From: Paracoccaceae bacterium
GTDB taxonomy: Bacteria > Pseudomonadota > Alphaproteobacteria > Rhodobacterales > Rhodobacteraceae
Direction: 5' to 3'
Assembly: GCA_019090405.1 (NCBI GenBank)
Contig: JAHRVZ010000159.1
Location: forward strand, 1-5,829
DNA: 5,829 nucleotides
Positions 1-5,742 of this stretch are shown in pieces. The notes under the pieces are model-generated. The model did no database searches. It saw only the letters and a list, made by a program, of their open reading frames with translations, and was not told the DNA's origin. A program made the position numbers and the translations under genes. The first letter of the stretch is position 1. Every line of letters starts with the position of its first letter.

Positions 1-329
1 TATCCTTTTGCCGGCAGGCTGGCGGCGTTGGCCAGTGACAGTTCGGTCAGAGTGGCGCGCAGTGTGTCGTTTTCAAACGCGGCGTCGTCGACTTCGACCA
101 TGCCACCCATCTTGCGCCCGGTGAATGAGAGAGGTTCGGCGCCCGCGGCAAGTGCGGCGGCCTCGCGCGGTTTACCGGGGCGGTACATGGCGCCACCTTT
201 GTGCACGCCGCAGATCATGTTACCATGCAGCAGGAAGCAGAGACCGCCAAACATCTTTTTCTCGGACAGGCCCGGCTGCACGCCCAGATCAGCCCGCATG
301 GTTTCGGCCATGTGATCAGTGTAGGGCAT
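1..329 (-). CDS. TfoX/Sxy family protein, N-terminal-domain type (3' end outside window)
   Basis: The minus strand reads from an ATG at 327-329 through about 109 codons to the window edge without a stop. The translation carries the TfoX N-terminal domain signature: KKMFGGLCFLLHGNMICGV at residues 24-42, then MYRPG near 48-52 and FTGRKMGGMVEV near 69-80. Stand-alone proteins of this domain are usually about 110 residues, so almost the whole protein is visible and no C-terminal TfoX domain is expected. A purine-rich GGGGGTGG lies about 7 bases before the start, inside the end of soxB, and the ATG overlaps the soxB stop by one base (TGATG), so translation is probably coupled. TfoX/Sxy is linked to competence regulation in gammaproteobacteria, but the role of short alphaproteobacterial homologues is not established and I assign none. 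Family assignment is firm; function is unknown. Confidence 0.85.
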   Translation of the reverse strand, partial: MPYTDHMAETMRADLGVQPGLSEKKMFGGLCFLLHGNMICGVHKGGAMYRPGKPREAAALAAGAEPLSFTGRKMGGMVEVDDAAFENDTLRATLTELSLANAASLPAKG

Positions 330-1573
330 CAGTGAGCCACCCCCGCTGCAACGCTTTCGTCAATGAACCGTCCTTCGGCAAACCTATCCAGCGAGAATGC
401 CTTGGTTAGGGACGAATGCCCTGTCGCCATCAGTTCGGCCATGCCCCAGCCTGATCCGGGGATGGATTTGAACCCGCCGGTGCCCCAGCCGCAGTTGATG
501 AAGGCTCCGGTCAGGGGGGTTTTGGACAGGATCGGAGAACGATCGCCGGTCATGTCGACAATGCCGCCCCATTGGCGCAGCATTTTCAGGCGCGACACCA
601 TCGGGAAGGTTTCGACCAGTGCACGCACGGTTTCTTCGATATGGTGGAACGATCCGCGCTGGGTGTAGTTGTTGTATCCGTCAGCCCCTCCGCCGATGAC
701 CATTTCGCCTTTGTCAGACTGGCTCATGTAGCCATGCACTGTGTTGGCCATGACCACCACGTCCAGGCAGGGTTTGATCGGTTCGGATACCAATGCCTGC
801 AACGCCACCGATTCGATTGGCAGGCGGAACCCGGCCATGTCGGCAAGCACACCAGAATGCCCCGCCACGACCATGCCCAGTTTGGCGCAGTCAATCGGGC
901 CTTTGGTGGTGTCGACACCTTTGACTGTACCATTCTCGGACCGCACTGCGGTGACTTCGCATTGCTGGATGATGTCCATGCCCATGTCAGAACAGGCCCG
1001 CGCATAACCCCAGGCAACTGCATCGTGGCGCGCCGTGCCGCCACGCGCCTGCCATAATGCGCCAAGCACCGGATAACGCGGGCCAGAGATGTTGATGATC
1101 GGGCAGAGTTCTTTGACCCGGTCGGGCGTGACATATTCGGTGCTGACGCCCTGCAGGGCATTGGCATGGGCCGTGCGTTTATAGCCACGAATTTCGTGCT
1201 GGGTCTGGGCCAGCATCATCACGCCACGGGGGCTGAACATGATGTTATAGTTCAGATCCTGCGACAGGTCTTCGTACAGCGAACGGGCCTTTTCATAAAT
1301 TGCAGCCGACGGGTCCTGTAGATAGTTTGAGCGAACAATCGTGGTGTTCCGCCCGGTATTGCCGCCACCCAGCCAGCCCTTTTCCAGAATCGCAACATTG
1401 GTGATGCCGTGATTTTTGCCCAGATAATACGCGGTGGCGAGACCATGCCCACCTGCCCCGACAATCACCACATCGTATTTCTTTTTCGGCTCAGCCGCGC
1501 GCCAGGCACGGCCCCAGCCAGTGTGATGGCGCAGAGCCTCGCGGGCGACGGCAAAGACGGAATAGCGTTTCAT
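329..1573 (-). CDS. soxB: Sarcosine oxidase beta subunit (heterotetrameric type)
   Basis: This 414-residue protein matches the beta subunit of heterotetrameric sarcosine oxidase, which demethylates sarcosine to glycine with reduction of O2 to H2O2 and transfer of the methyl carbon to tetrahydrofolate or formaldehyde. An FAD Rossmann motif, VVIVGAGGHG, is at residues 35-44 and is followed by LEK at 63-65. The segment GGTARHDAVAWGY (178-190) contains H183, which I take to be the histidine that binds FMN covalently in this family. The C-terminal flavin-domain motif CGWGTGGFKSIPGSG spans 361-375. The start at 1573 was chosen because family members begin with MKRYS followed by a short leader to the Rossmann strand; the open frame continues upstream to 1777 but reads as non-family sequence across the divergent gene. 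No clear Shine-Dalgarno sequence precedes the start. The delta, alpha and gamma subunit genes, normally adjacent, are not seen; they may lie beyond the left edge, after the TfoX gene. Confidence 0.93.
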   Translation of the reverse strand: MKRYSVFAVAREALRHHTGWGRAWRAAEPKKKYDVVIVGAGGHGLATAYYLGKNHGITNVAILEKGWLGGGNTGRNTTIVRSNYLQDPSAAIYEKARSLYEDLSQDLNYNIMFSPRGVMMLAQTQHEIRGYKRTAHANALQGVSTEYVTPDRVKELCPIINISGPRYPVLGALWQARGGTARHDAVAWGYARACSDMGMDIIQQCEVTAVRSENGTVKGVDTTKGPIDCAKLGMVVAGHSGVLADMAGFRLPIESVALQALVSEPIKPCLDVVVMANTVHGYMSQSDKGEMVIGGGADGYNNYTQRGSFHHIEETVRALVETFPMVSRLKMLRQWGGIVDMTGDRSPILSKTPLTGAFINCGWGTGGFKSIPGSGWGMAELMATGHSSLTKAFSLDRFAEGRFIDESVAAGVAH

Positions 1574-1752
1574 CAGCGTTCGAATCCAATTCGGGCGGTG
1601 TATGGCAAAGATATGCAATGTAGGCCGGGTCTGGCTACGCTTTAATTCGTCGCAATAACGCACAGTTGCGACATGGTGAGGCGACAAAGCAGATTTGGTC
1701 TTTTTCCAAAGGGCTGCGGGCTGTAGATGAAGGTGAAACAAGAAAGCACGCC
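1574..1752. promoter_or_regulatory. Divergent soxB/ccmI intergenic region
   Basis: This 179-base gap separates the starts of soxB (minus) and ccmI (plus), so it should hold promoters for both. The clearest structure is the inverted repeat at 1649-1672, roughly equidistant from the two start codons, with an extra GCGACA copy at 1681-1686. A weak TTTGG/CCAAA repeat (1694-1698 and 1706-1710) surrounds a T-rich loop. I could not pick a convincing -35/-10 pair on either strand. No small gene is apparent; open frames that enter the gap are upstream extensions of the flanking genes. Confidence 0.6.
1649..1672. promoter_or_regulatory. Perfect 7-bp inverted repeat, candidate operator
   Basis: GTCGCAA (1649-1655) and TTGCGAC (1666-1672) are exact reverse complements separated by 10 bases, a 24-bp dyad in the middle of the divergent region. 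The half-site core GCGACA at 1668-1673 recurs in direct orientation at 1681-1686. Such symmetry fits a site for a dimeric regulator that could act on soxB, ccmI or both. It does not match the FNR consensus TTGAT-N4-ATCAA. The regulator is unknown, and a role as an RNA hairpin in either transcript's leader cannot be excluded. Confidence 0.45.
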
Positions 1753-2982
1753 ATGACATTCTGGGTAATCGTTTCACTGCTGGTTATAACGGTTAGCGCC
1801 TTTCTGGCGTTGGTATTGCTGCGCGGTCGTGCGGGCGGCGAACCGGCGGCAGCCTATGATTTGCGCGTGTACCGCGATCAGTTGCGGGGCGTGGACCGCG
1901 ATGTGGCACGCGGCACTGTCGCGGCAGGCGAAGCCGAACGCGTGCGCACCGAAATCTCGCGTCGAATACTGGCGGCGGACGCACAGATGCAGGCCGAAGA
2001 GGCCGGCGGTGGTCAGTCTCGCAGGATGTCATTGGTGATGTCCGGCCTTATCATCGTGGCTTTGGGTGCGGGCAGTCTGGGGATGTACCGGATGTTTGGT
2101 GCGCCCGGTTATGGTGATCTGTCGCTTGGTTTTCGCAAGGGAATGGCGGAACAGGCGCGTTTGAATCGCCCCGCGCAGCAAGTGGCTGAGGACAGTCTGA
2201 CATCGCAACCTCCGGTGCCACGACTGGAACCCGAATATATGAAGCTGATCGAGCAGTTGCGCCAGACGGTCGCCCAGCGCCCCGATGATCTGCAGGGGCA
2301 GATTTTGATGGCCCAATATGAGGCCCGAGTTGGCAATTTTATCGCAGCCTATCAGGCTCAGCAGCGTGTGGTGGACCTGAAGGCGGATGCCGCGACAGCG
2401 GATGATTTTTTCAATCTTGCCGACATGATGATACTGGCAGCCGGTGGCTATGTGTCGCCCGAAGCCGAAGTCGCATTGGACAAGACCTTTCGGCTTGACC
2501 CACAAAACGGTGCCGCACGGTATTACTGGGGTCTGATGATGAGCCAGACCGGACGCCCGGACATAACCTTTCGGATCTGGCAGCAATTGTTGCGCGAAAG
2601 TCCGCCTGACGCGTTGTGGGTCGCCCCGATCCGGGCACAAATTCAAGATATGGCCTATCTGGCCGGTGTTGAGTACCAATTGCCTGAGACCAGTGCTTCA
2701 TTGCGCGGACCAACAGCCGGGGATGTCGCAGCCACCAAAGATATGAGCGAAGCCGACCGAATGGAGATGATCCAGGGCATGGTCACGCAACTGTCGGATC
2801 GTTTGGCAACCCAAGGTGGCCCACCTGCAGAATGGGCCCGCCTGATCCGCGCGTTGGGGGTTTTGGGGGAAACGGATCGCGCAAAGGCCATCTATGACAA
2901 TGCCCTTGAGGTTTTTTCCGGAGGCGATGCTGATCTAAGCGAAGTGACCGCAGCGGCCCGTCAGATCGGGGTTTTGCAATGA
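1753..2982 (+). CDS. ccmI: Cytochrome c-type biogenesis protein CcmI (CycH-like)
   Basis: This 409-residue inner-membrane protein has the CcmI layout. A first membrane helix spans about residues 3-23. It is followed by the family signature of a cytoplasmic loop with a conserved coiled-coil-like stretch, YDLRVYRDQLRGVDRDVARG (35-54), continuing EAERVRTEISRRIL to 73. A second membrane helix is at about 94-115, and a long periplasmic part holds TPR-like helices (around 185-290 and 355-385). CcmI acts as a chaperone that delivers apocytochrome c to the CcmF/CcmH haem ligation complex. The start at 1753 places the first membrane helix at the N-terminus, with AAGAAAG six bases upstream; an in-frame TTG at 1666 would add 29 non-family residues. 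No other ccm gene is in the window. The stop overlaps the ruvX start (ATGA), so ccmI heads a three-gene unit. Length is usual for the family. Confidence 0.9.
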   Translation: MTFWVIVSLLVITVSAFLALVLLRGRAGGEPAAAYDLRVYRDQLRGVDRDVARGTVAAGEAERVRTEISRRILAADAQMQAEEAGGGQSRRMSLVMSGLIIVALGAGSLGMYRMFGAPGYGDLSLGFRKGMAEQARLNRPAQQVAEDSLTSQPPVPRLEPEYMKLIEQLRQTVAQRPDDLQGQILMAQYEARVGNFIAAYQAQQRVVDLKADAATADDFFNLADMMILAAGGYVSPEAEVALDKTFRLDPQNGAARYYWGLMMSQTGRPDITFRIWQQLLRESPPDALWVAPIRAQIQDMAYLAGVEYQLPETSASLRGPTAGDVAATKDMSEADRMEMIQGMVTQLSDRLATQGGPPAEWARLIRALGVLGETDRAKAIYDNALEVFSGGDADLSEVTAAARQIGVLQ

Positions 2983-3461
2983 CTTTTGACGAGATTGAAG
3001 CATTCGCCGGGGCAGTCGCACCAATGTCCGCACTAGTGGGCCTTGATCTGGGGGAAAAGACAATTGGCGTTGCCGTTTCAGACCGCATCGGTGCAGTGGC
3101 CAGCCCACTTGAGACCATCCGACGGCGCAAATTCACCTTAGACGCGGAACGGCTTTTGGCAATAATGGCAGAGCGGCGGATTGGCGGCATTGTGCTGGGG
3201 TTGCCGCGCAATATGGATGGCTCGGAAGGGCCACGGTGTCAATCGACCCGTGCTTTTGCGCGTAACCTTGCGCGTCTGACCGAAGTGCCCATTGGATTCT
3301 GGGATGAACGTCTAAGCACGGTTGCCGCAGAAAAAGCGCTGCTTGAGGCGGATACTTCGCGCAAACGTCGCAGCGAGGTGATTGATCATGTGGCCGCCGG
3401 ATATATCCTGCAAGGCGCGCTTGATCGAATGCGATTTATCACACGCGAGGGTGGCAGATGA
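2979..3461 (+). CDS. ruvX: Putative pre-16S rRNA nuclease / Holliday junction resolvase-like RuvX (YqgF)
   Basis: The 160-residue product has the RNase H-like fold motifs of YqgF/RuvX: LVGLDLGEKTIGVAVSD at residues 19-35 with D23, GLPRNMDGSEGPR at 74-86, WDERLST at 108-114 with E110, and DHVAAGYIL at 136-144 with D136. D23, E110 and D136 correspond to the expected metal-binding acidic triad, so the enzyme looks catalytically intact. Family members are cytoplasmic and have been assigned to processing of the 16S rRNA 5' end and, in some species, Holliday junction cleavage. The start codon overlaps the ccmI stop (ATGA), with CGGGG upstream as a possible ribosome site. About 15 residues precede the first core strand; an alternative start at M16 (position 3024) would give a shorter, more typical N-terminus, so the start is less certain than the identity. 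Confidence 0.92.
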   Translation: MTFDEIEAFAGAVAPMSALVGLDLGEKTIGVAVSDRIGAVASPLETIRRRKFTLDAERLLAIMAERRIGGIVLGLPRNMDGSEGPRCQSTRAFARNLARLTEVPIGFWDERLSTVAAEKALLEADTSRKRRSEVIDHVAAGYILQGALDRMRFITREGGR

Positions 3462-3697
3462 CGGATAATCCTGTTTGGACAAGGGACGAGATTGAGTCGC
3501 CTTGTATTCAGATTTGCGCGGTGCACCCGACTGAACGGATTTGCACGGGCTGTTACCGTTCGATTGATGAAATTTCGCGTTGGTCAAGGATGAACCCGCA
3601 GGAGCGAGCTTTGGTAATGGATGAATTACCCGCACGCGCATCGCGTTTAACCAAGCGGCGCGGGGGGCGGGCCGCTGGTTTGAAGCGGCAGTCGTAA
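3458..3697 (+). CDS. DUF1289 family small cysteine-motif protein
   Basis: This 79-residue protein carries the DUF1289 signature: SPCIQIC at residues 14-20, then CTGCYRSIDEISRW at 29-42. The four cysteines C16, C20, C29 and C32 form a CxxxC-x8-CxxC pattern that could bind zinc or an iron-sulphur cluster, although the ligand and function of the family are not known to me. The C-terminal tail (about 61-79) is strongly basic (RLTKRRGGR...). The start overlaps the ruvX stop by ATGA, and GAGGGTGG lies just upstream within ruvX, so it is probably translated with ruvX. It is the last gene of the ccmI unit. Confidence 0.88.
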   Translation: MTDNPVWTRDEIESPCIQICAVHPTERICTGCYRSIDEISRWSRMNPQERALVMDELPARASRLTKRRGGRAAGLKRQS

Positions 3698-3710
3698 TCT
3701 ATCAAATATT

Positions 3711-3731
3711 CGCATTTCCTTTAGAAACGCG
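3711..3731 (-). terminator. Weak terminator-like hairpin downstream of dusA
   Basis: In the minus direction, CGCGTTTC and GAAATGCG form an 8-bp stem with one G-U pair around a 5-base loop (TAAAG), followed by an A/T-rich stretch (AATATTTGATAG). In the plus direction the G-U pair becomes an A-C mismatch, so the structure fits the dusA transcript better than the DUF1289 transcript. The T-tract is poor, which keeps confidence low. Confidence 0.35.
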
Positions 3732-3732
3732 A

Positions 3733-3769
3733 TGCCTTCGGCGAGAGTATTTTTGCCGAGAAGAAATTG
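3733..3769. repeat. Intergenic motif resembling a recurrent Rhodobacterales element
   Basis: The stretch holds CTTCGGCGAGAGTATTTTT (3736-3754) followed by GCCGAGAAGAAATTG. From memory, strings of the form CTCCGGCGGGAGTATTT followed by an A/G-rich AAGAAG end recur between genes in many Rhodobacterales genomes; I cannot verify this here. Inside it, TCGGC (3738-3742) and GCCGA (3755-3759) form a 5-bp inverted repeat. It lies between the convergent DUF1289 gene and dusA, so a role in transcript ends is possible. Confidence 0.35.
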
Positions 3770-3803
3770 GATTTAGGGTGTCTGGCCTGTTGGTGGCGGG
3801 AGG

Positions 3804-4838
3804 TCATCCCATTTTGACGTAATGCCCGCCCTGTACTTGCGTCAGCGCCTGCATCAGCAGTTCTGGACCTGCATCGGGCAGATGCGCGCCTTCGGACAAT
3901 GTCCGCCGCCAGGCGCGAGCGCCGGGACGACCTGAGAACAGGCCCAGCATGTGGCGGGTGATCTGGTGCAGTCGGCCTCCGGATGACATGTGTTTGTCGA
4001 CATAGGGCAACATTTCATGGACGATATCTGCCGGATCACGGGCTGTTCCCGTGCCATAAATCATAGGGTCTGCCGCACTGAGAACCGAGGCCGGATCGTG
4101 ATAGGCCGTCCGCCCGATCATCACGCCGTCCAACCCGGCATCGAGAAAAGTCTGCGCCTGTTTCAGCGATGTGATACCGCCATTGATCGAGATATGCAGG
4201 TCCGGAAATTGCTGTTTCATCCGCAGGACAAGATTATAATCCAGCGGAGGGATATCGCGGTTTTCCTTTGGGCTAAGCCCTTGCAGCCAAGCCATACGGG
4301 CATGGATGATGACGCGCCTGCACCCTGCCCGGCTGATCTGGTTCAGGAAATCCGGCAAGACGGTTTGCGGCACTTGTTCATCAACCCCAATCCGGCATTT
4401 CACTGTCACTTCAATATTAACCGCATCCTGCATCGCCGCCACACAATCCGCCACCAGCCGAGGCTGTTGCATCAGGACGGCACCAAAGCTGCCCGATTGC
4501 ACGCGATCTGACGGGCAGCCGACGTTCAGGTTGATCTCGTCATACCCGGCTTTTTCGCCCAGGCGCGCGGCTTTGGCCAATTCCTTTGGATCCGAGCCAC
4601 CAAGTTGCAAAGCGACGGGATGTTCCTGTTCGCTGAACGCCAGCAAATGCAATGCCCCTCCGCGCACCAGCGCCGGGGCCGTCACCATTTCGGTATAAAG
4701 CAACGCCTCGTGGCTTAGCAGTCGGTGAAAATAGCGGCAATGTCGATCTGTCCAGTCCATCATCGGGGCGACGGACAGGCGGGCAGCACGCCGGACAGGG
4801 GCGATGCGGTGCAATTCGGGGGAATCTGAAACTTTCAT
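3804..4838 (-). CDS. dusA: tRNA-dihydrouridine synthase DusA (tRNA U20/U20a)
   Basis: This 344-residue protein is a flavoenzyme that reduces uridine to dihydrouridine in the tRNA D-loop using NADPH. Family motifs in order are LSVAPMMDWTDRHCRYFHRLL (residues 21-41, FMN site), YTEMV (48-52), VALQLGGSDP (75-84), INLNVGCPSDRVQSG (102-116) with C108 as the expected catalytic cysteine, KCRIG (147-151), INGGI (218-222) and GVMIGRTAY (238-246). The HARMAWLQGLSPKENR segment (179-194) and overall length point to the DusA subfamily rather than DusB or DusC. The start at 4838 has AGGAAA ten bases upstream; the frame remains open to 4910, but the added 24 residues lack family resemblance. It stands alone, divergent from the VOC gene and convergent with the DUF1289 gene. 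Confidence 0.94.
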   Translation of the reverse strand: MKVSDSPELHRIAPVRRAARLSVAPMMDWTDRHCRYFHRLLSHEALLYTEMVTAPALVRGGALHLLAFSEQEHPVALQLGGSDPKELAKAARLGEKAGYDEINLNVGCPSDRVQSGSFGAVLMQQPRLVADCVAAMQDAVNIEVTVKCRIGVDEQVPQTVLPDFLNQISRAGCRRVIIHARMAWLQGLSPKENRDIPPLDYNLVLRMKQQFPDLHISINGGITSLKQAQTFLDAGLDGVMIGRTAYHDPASVLSAADPMIYGTGTARDPADIVHEMLPYVDKHMSSGGRLHQITRHMLGLFSGRPGARAWRRTLSEGAHLPDAGPELLMQALTQVQGGHYVKMG

Positions 4839-4887
4839 CCGTCGTGTCTTTCCTGATTTTGCAACGACTGCCGCAGAATGTAGCATC

Positions 4888-4893
4888 GTTATA
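4888..4893 (-). promoter_or_regulatory. Possible -10 element for dusA
   Basis: On the minus strand this reads TATAAC, one base from the sigma-70 consensus, about 50 bases before the dusA ATG. No good -35 hexamer is found at 16-18 bases further upstream, so this is a weak assignment. Confidence 0.3.
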
Positions 4894-4982
4894 AGGGAGA
4901 ACTCCACCATAAGTGAGCGCTTTGGTCCGGGTTAAAATTTCCATGACACCAGAACCGGTGTTTTGCGGGAAATATCCGGCTC

Positions 4983-5028
4983 GCGCTAAGTTCACTGGTA
5001 CATCAAAGCAAGCAGCGCTAACGTTCAC
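4983..5028 (+). promoter_or_regulatory. Pair of near-identical direct repeats, candidate operator
   Basis: GCGCTAAGTTCAC (4983-4995) and GCGCTAACGTTCAC (5015-5028) differ by a single inserted C. Their starts are 32 bases apart, close to three turns of B-DNA, so a protein bound at both would face the same side of the helix. They end 9 bases before a TTGACA hexamer. The arrangement fits activator sites for the VOC gene, though chance duplication is possible. Confidence 0.45.
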
Positions 5029-5036
5029 ATTGTTAT

Positions 5037-5042
5037 TTGACA
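5037..5042 (+). promoter_or_regulatory. Consensus -35 hexamer without a clear -10
   Basis: TTGACA is an exact sigma-70 -35 match upstream of the VOC gene. At 16-18 bases spacing only GC-containing hexamers with little resemblance to TATAAT are found. A promoter that depends on an activator, or a chance match, are both possible. Confidence 0.3.
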
Positions 5043-5050
5043 GTAACCGA

Positions 5051-5082
5051 AGTCCCGGCAACTGCCTGGCAAAAACGGGACT
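5051..5082 (+). other. Leader hairpin upstream of the VOC gene
   Basis: AGTCCCG (5051-5057) and CGGGACT (5076-5082) are perfect reverse complements around an 18-base loop, which itself contains a short GGC/GCC pairing option and an A5 run. The stem ends about 24 bases before the chosen start. No U-tract follows, so it is not a standard terminator. I do not recognise it as a known riboswitch class. It could be an mRNA structure that affects translation or stability, or a DNA operator. Confidence 0.4.
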
Positions 5083-5106
5083 ACATTGCAGAAACGGATG
5101 GTGCAC

Positions 5107-5706
5107 ATGCGTAAACTTCAAACTCAGGGCGTACATCACATCACGCTTACAGGCGCAGACCGCGAAACCTCGATTGATTTCTGGGAGGGCGTGTTGGGTA
5201 TGCCGTTCATCTTTGATCAGCCAAATCTTGATAATCCAAAAGAGGGTCATCTTTATTTCGATCCCGGTGATGGTCGGCTGATCACCGTGTTCACCAATGA
5301 AGACCGCAAACCCGAACCTTCGCGCACGCCAACCGATATTGGCTGTGTACATCATGTTGCGTTTTCGGTCAGTCAGGCGACGTTCAGACAGGCCGTTGAA
5401 CGGCTGGACGAGCGCGGTATCAAACATTCTGGTCCCAAGGATCGTGGGTTCATGGATTCGATTTACTTCAAGGATCCGCTTGGATTTCTGATCGAGCTTG
5501 CCTCGTACCGGTTTGAGCCTCCGTTTGGCTGCAGTCATGCGGACGTGATGATAGCCGCACATCGCATTCGGGTGGCCGCCGGGGACTACAATATTGCCGA
5601 AGTACATCTGGCCGATGCGATTGAACAGTTGGTAGAGCGGCGACAGGGATCCCTGTCGGATGATCGCACGCCGCAGAACCCGTATCTGAGCCGGAAGCCA
5701 GAATAA
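5107..5706 (+). CDS. VOC family protein (glyoxalase / extradiol dioxygenase fold)
   Basis: This 199-residue protein consists of two vicinal-oxygen-chelate modules plus a tail. Module one runs from GVHHITLTGADRETSIDFWEG (residues 8-28) to HLYFDPGDGRLITVF (48-62). Module two runs from GCVHHVAFSV (79-88) to YFKDPLGFLIELASY (120-134). The likely metal ligands are one histidine of H10/H11, one of H82/H83, and E130, a two-histidine one-carboxylate set as in type I extradiol dioxygenases. The position equivalent to a fourth glyoxalase I ligand near I59-V61 is hydrophobic. A C-terminal extension of about 60 residues (138-199) follows, including AHRIRVAAGDYNIAEVHLADAI. The substrate cannot be deduced. 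The start at 5107 gives the family-like MRKLQ N-terminus; ATG 5098 and TTG 5086 are in-frame alternatives, and no strong ribosome site separates them. The gene is monocistronic. Confidence 0.85.
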   Translation: MRKLQTQGVHHITLTGADRETSIDFWEGVLGMPFIFDQPNLDNPKEGHLYFDPGDGRLITVFTNEDRKPEPSRTPTDIGCVHHVAFSVSQATFRQAVERLDERGIKHSGPKDRGFMDSIYFKDPLGFLIELASYRFEPPFGCSHADVMIAAHRIRVAAGDYNIAEVHLADAIEQLVERRQGSLSDDRTPQNPYLSRKPE

Positions 5707-5709
5707 CAA

Positions 5710-5737
5710 AAAGGCCCCCGAACTAACAGAGGCCTTT
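5710..5737 (-). terminator. Rho-independent terminator of tRNA-Gly (also between convergent VOC gene)
   Basis: In minus-strand RNA, AAAGGCCUCUG pairs with CGGGGGCCUUU to form an 11-bp stem with two G-U pairs and a 6-base loop, and the 3' arm runs into five U residues then GUUAUU. In the plus direction the two G-U pairs become A-C mismatches, leaving a 7-bp stem and only three U residues. It therefore suits the tRNA transcript best, and could serve the VOC gene only weakly. Confidence 0.8.
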
Positions 5738-5742
5738 ATGAT

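Larger units (their letters stand above)
4839..5106. promoter_or_regulatory. Divergent dusA/VOC intergenic region
   Basis: The 268-base gap between the dusA and VOC gene starts contains no convincing gene, although open frames cross it on both strands. It holds a possible dusA -10 element at 4888-4893, two direct repeats at 4983-5028, TTGACA at 5037-5042, a GTTA/TAAC dyad (5032-5035 and 5044-5047) around that hexamer, and a leader hairpin at 5051-5082 just before the VOC gene. Together these suggest regulated expression, mostly on the VOC side. Confidence 0.6.

Noticed and set aside
28..315. Plus-strand open frames over the left edge
   Set aside because: The opposite strand encodes a clear TfoX-domain protein; the plus frames are low-complexity Ala/Ser/Arg/Pro-rich.
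572..1057. 161-codon plus-strand open frame inside soxB
   Set aside because: It is a His/Asp-rich shadow antisense to soxB, with no ribosome site or family motif.
1574..1777. N-terminal extension of soxB up to 1777
   Set aside because: It adds 68 residues unlike the family and would cross the divergent ccmI start.
2029..2679. 216-codon minus-strand open frame inside ccmI
   Set aside because: It is antisense to a well-supported CcmI reading frame and its translation is Cys/His-rich without recognisable domains.
4983..5028. CRISPR-like repeats
   Set aside because: There are only two short copies with a one-base length difference and an 18-19 base spacer, and no cas gene; an operator pair is a better reading.
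4913..5281. 122-codon plus-strand open frame from the dusA-VOC gap into the VOC gene
   Set aside because: It overlaps the VOC gene in another frame and its 3' half reads as a shadow of the VOC coding sequence.
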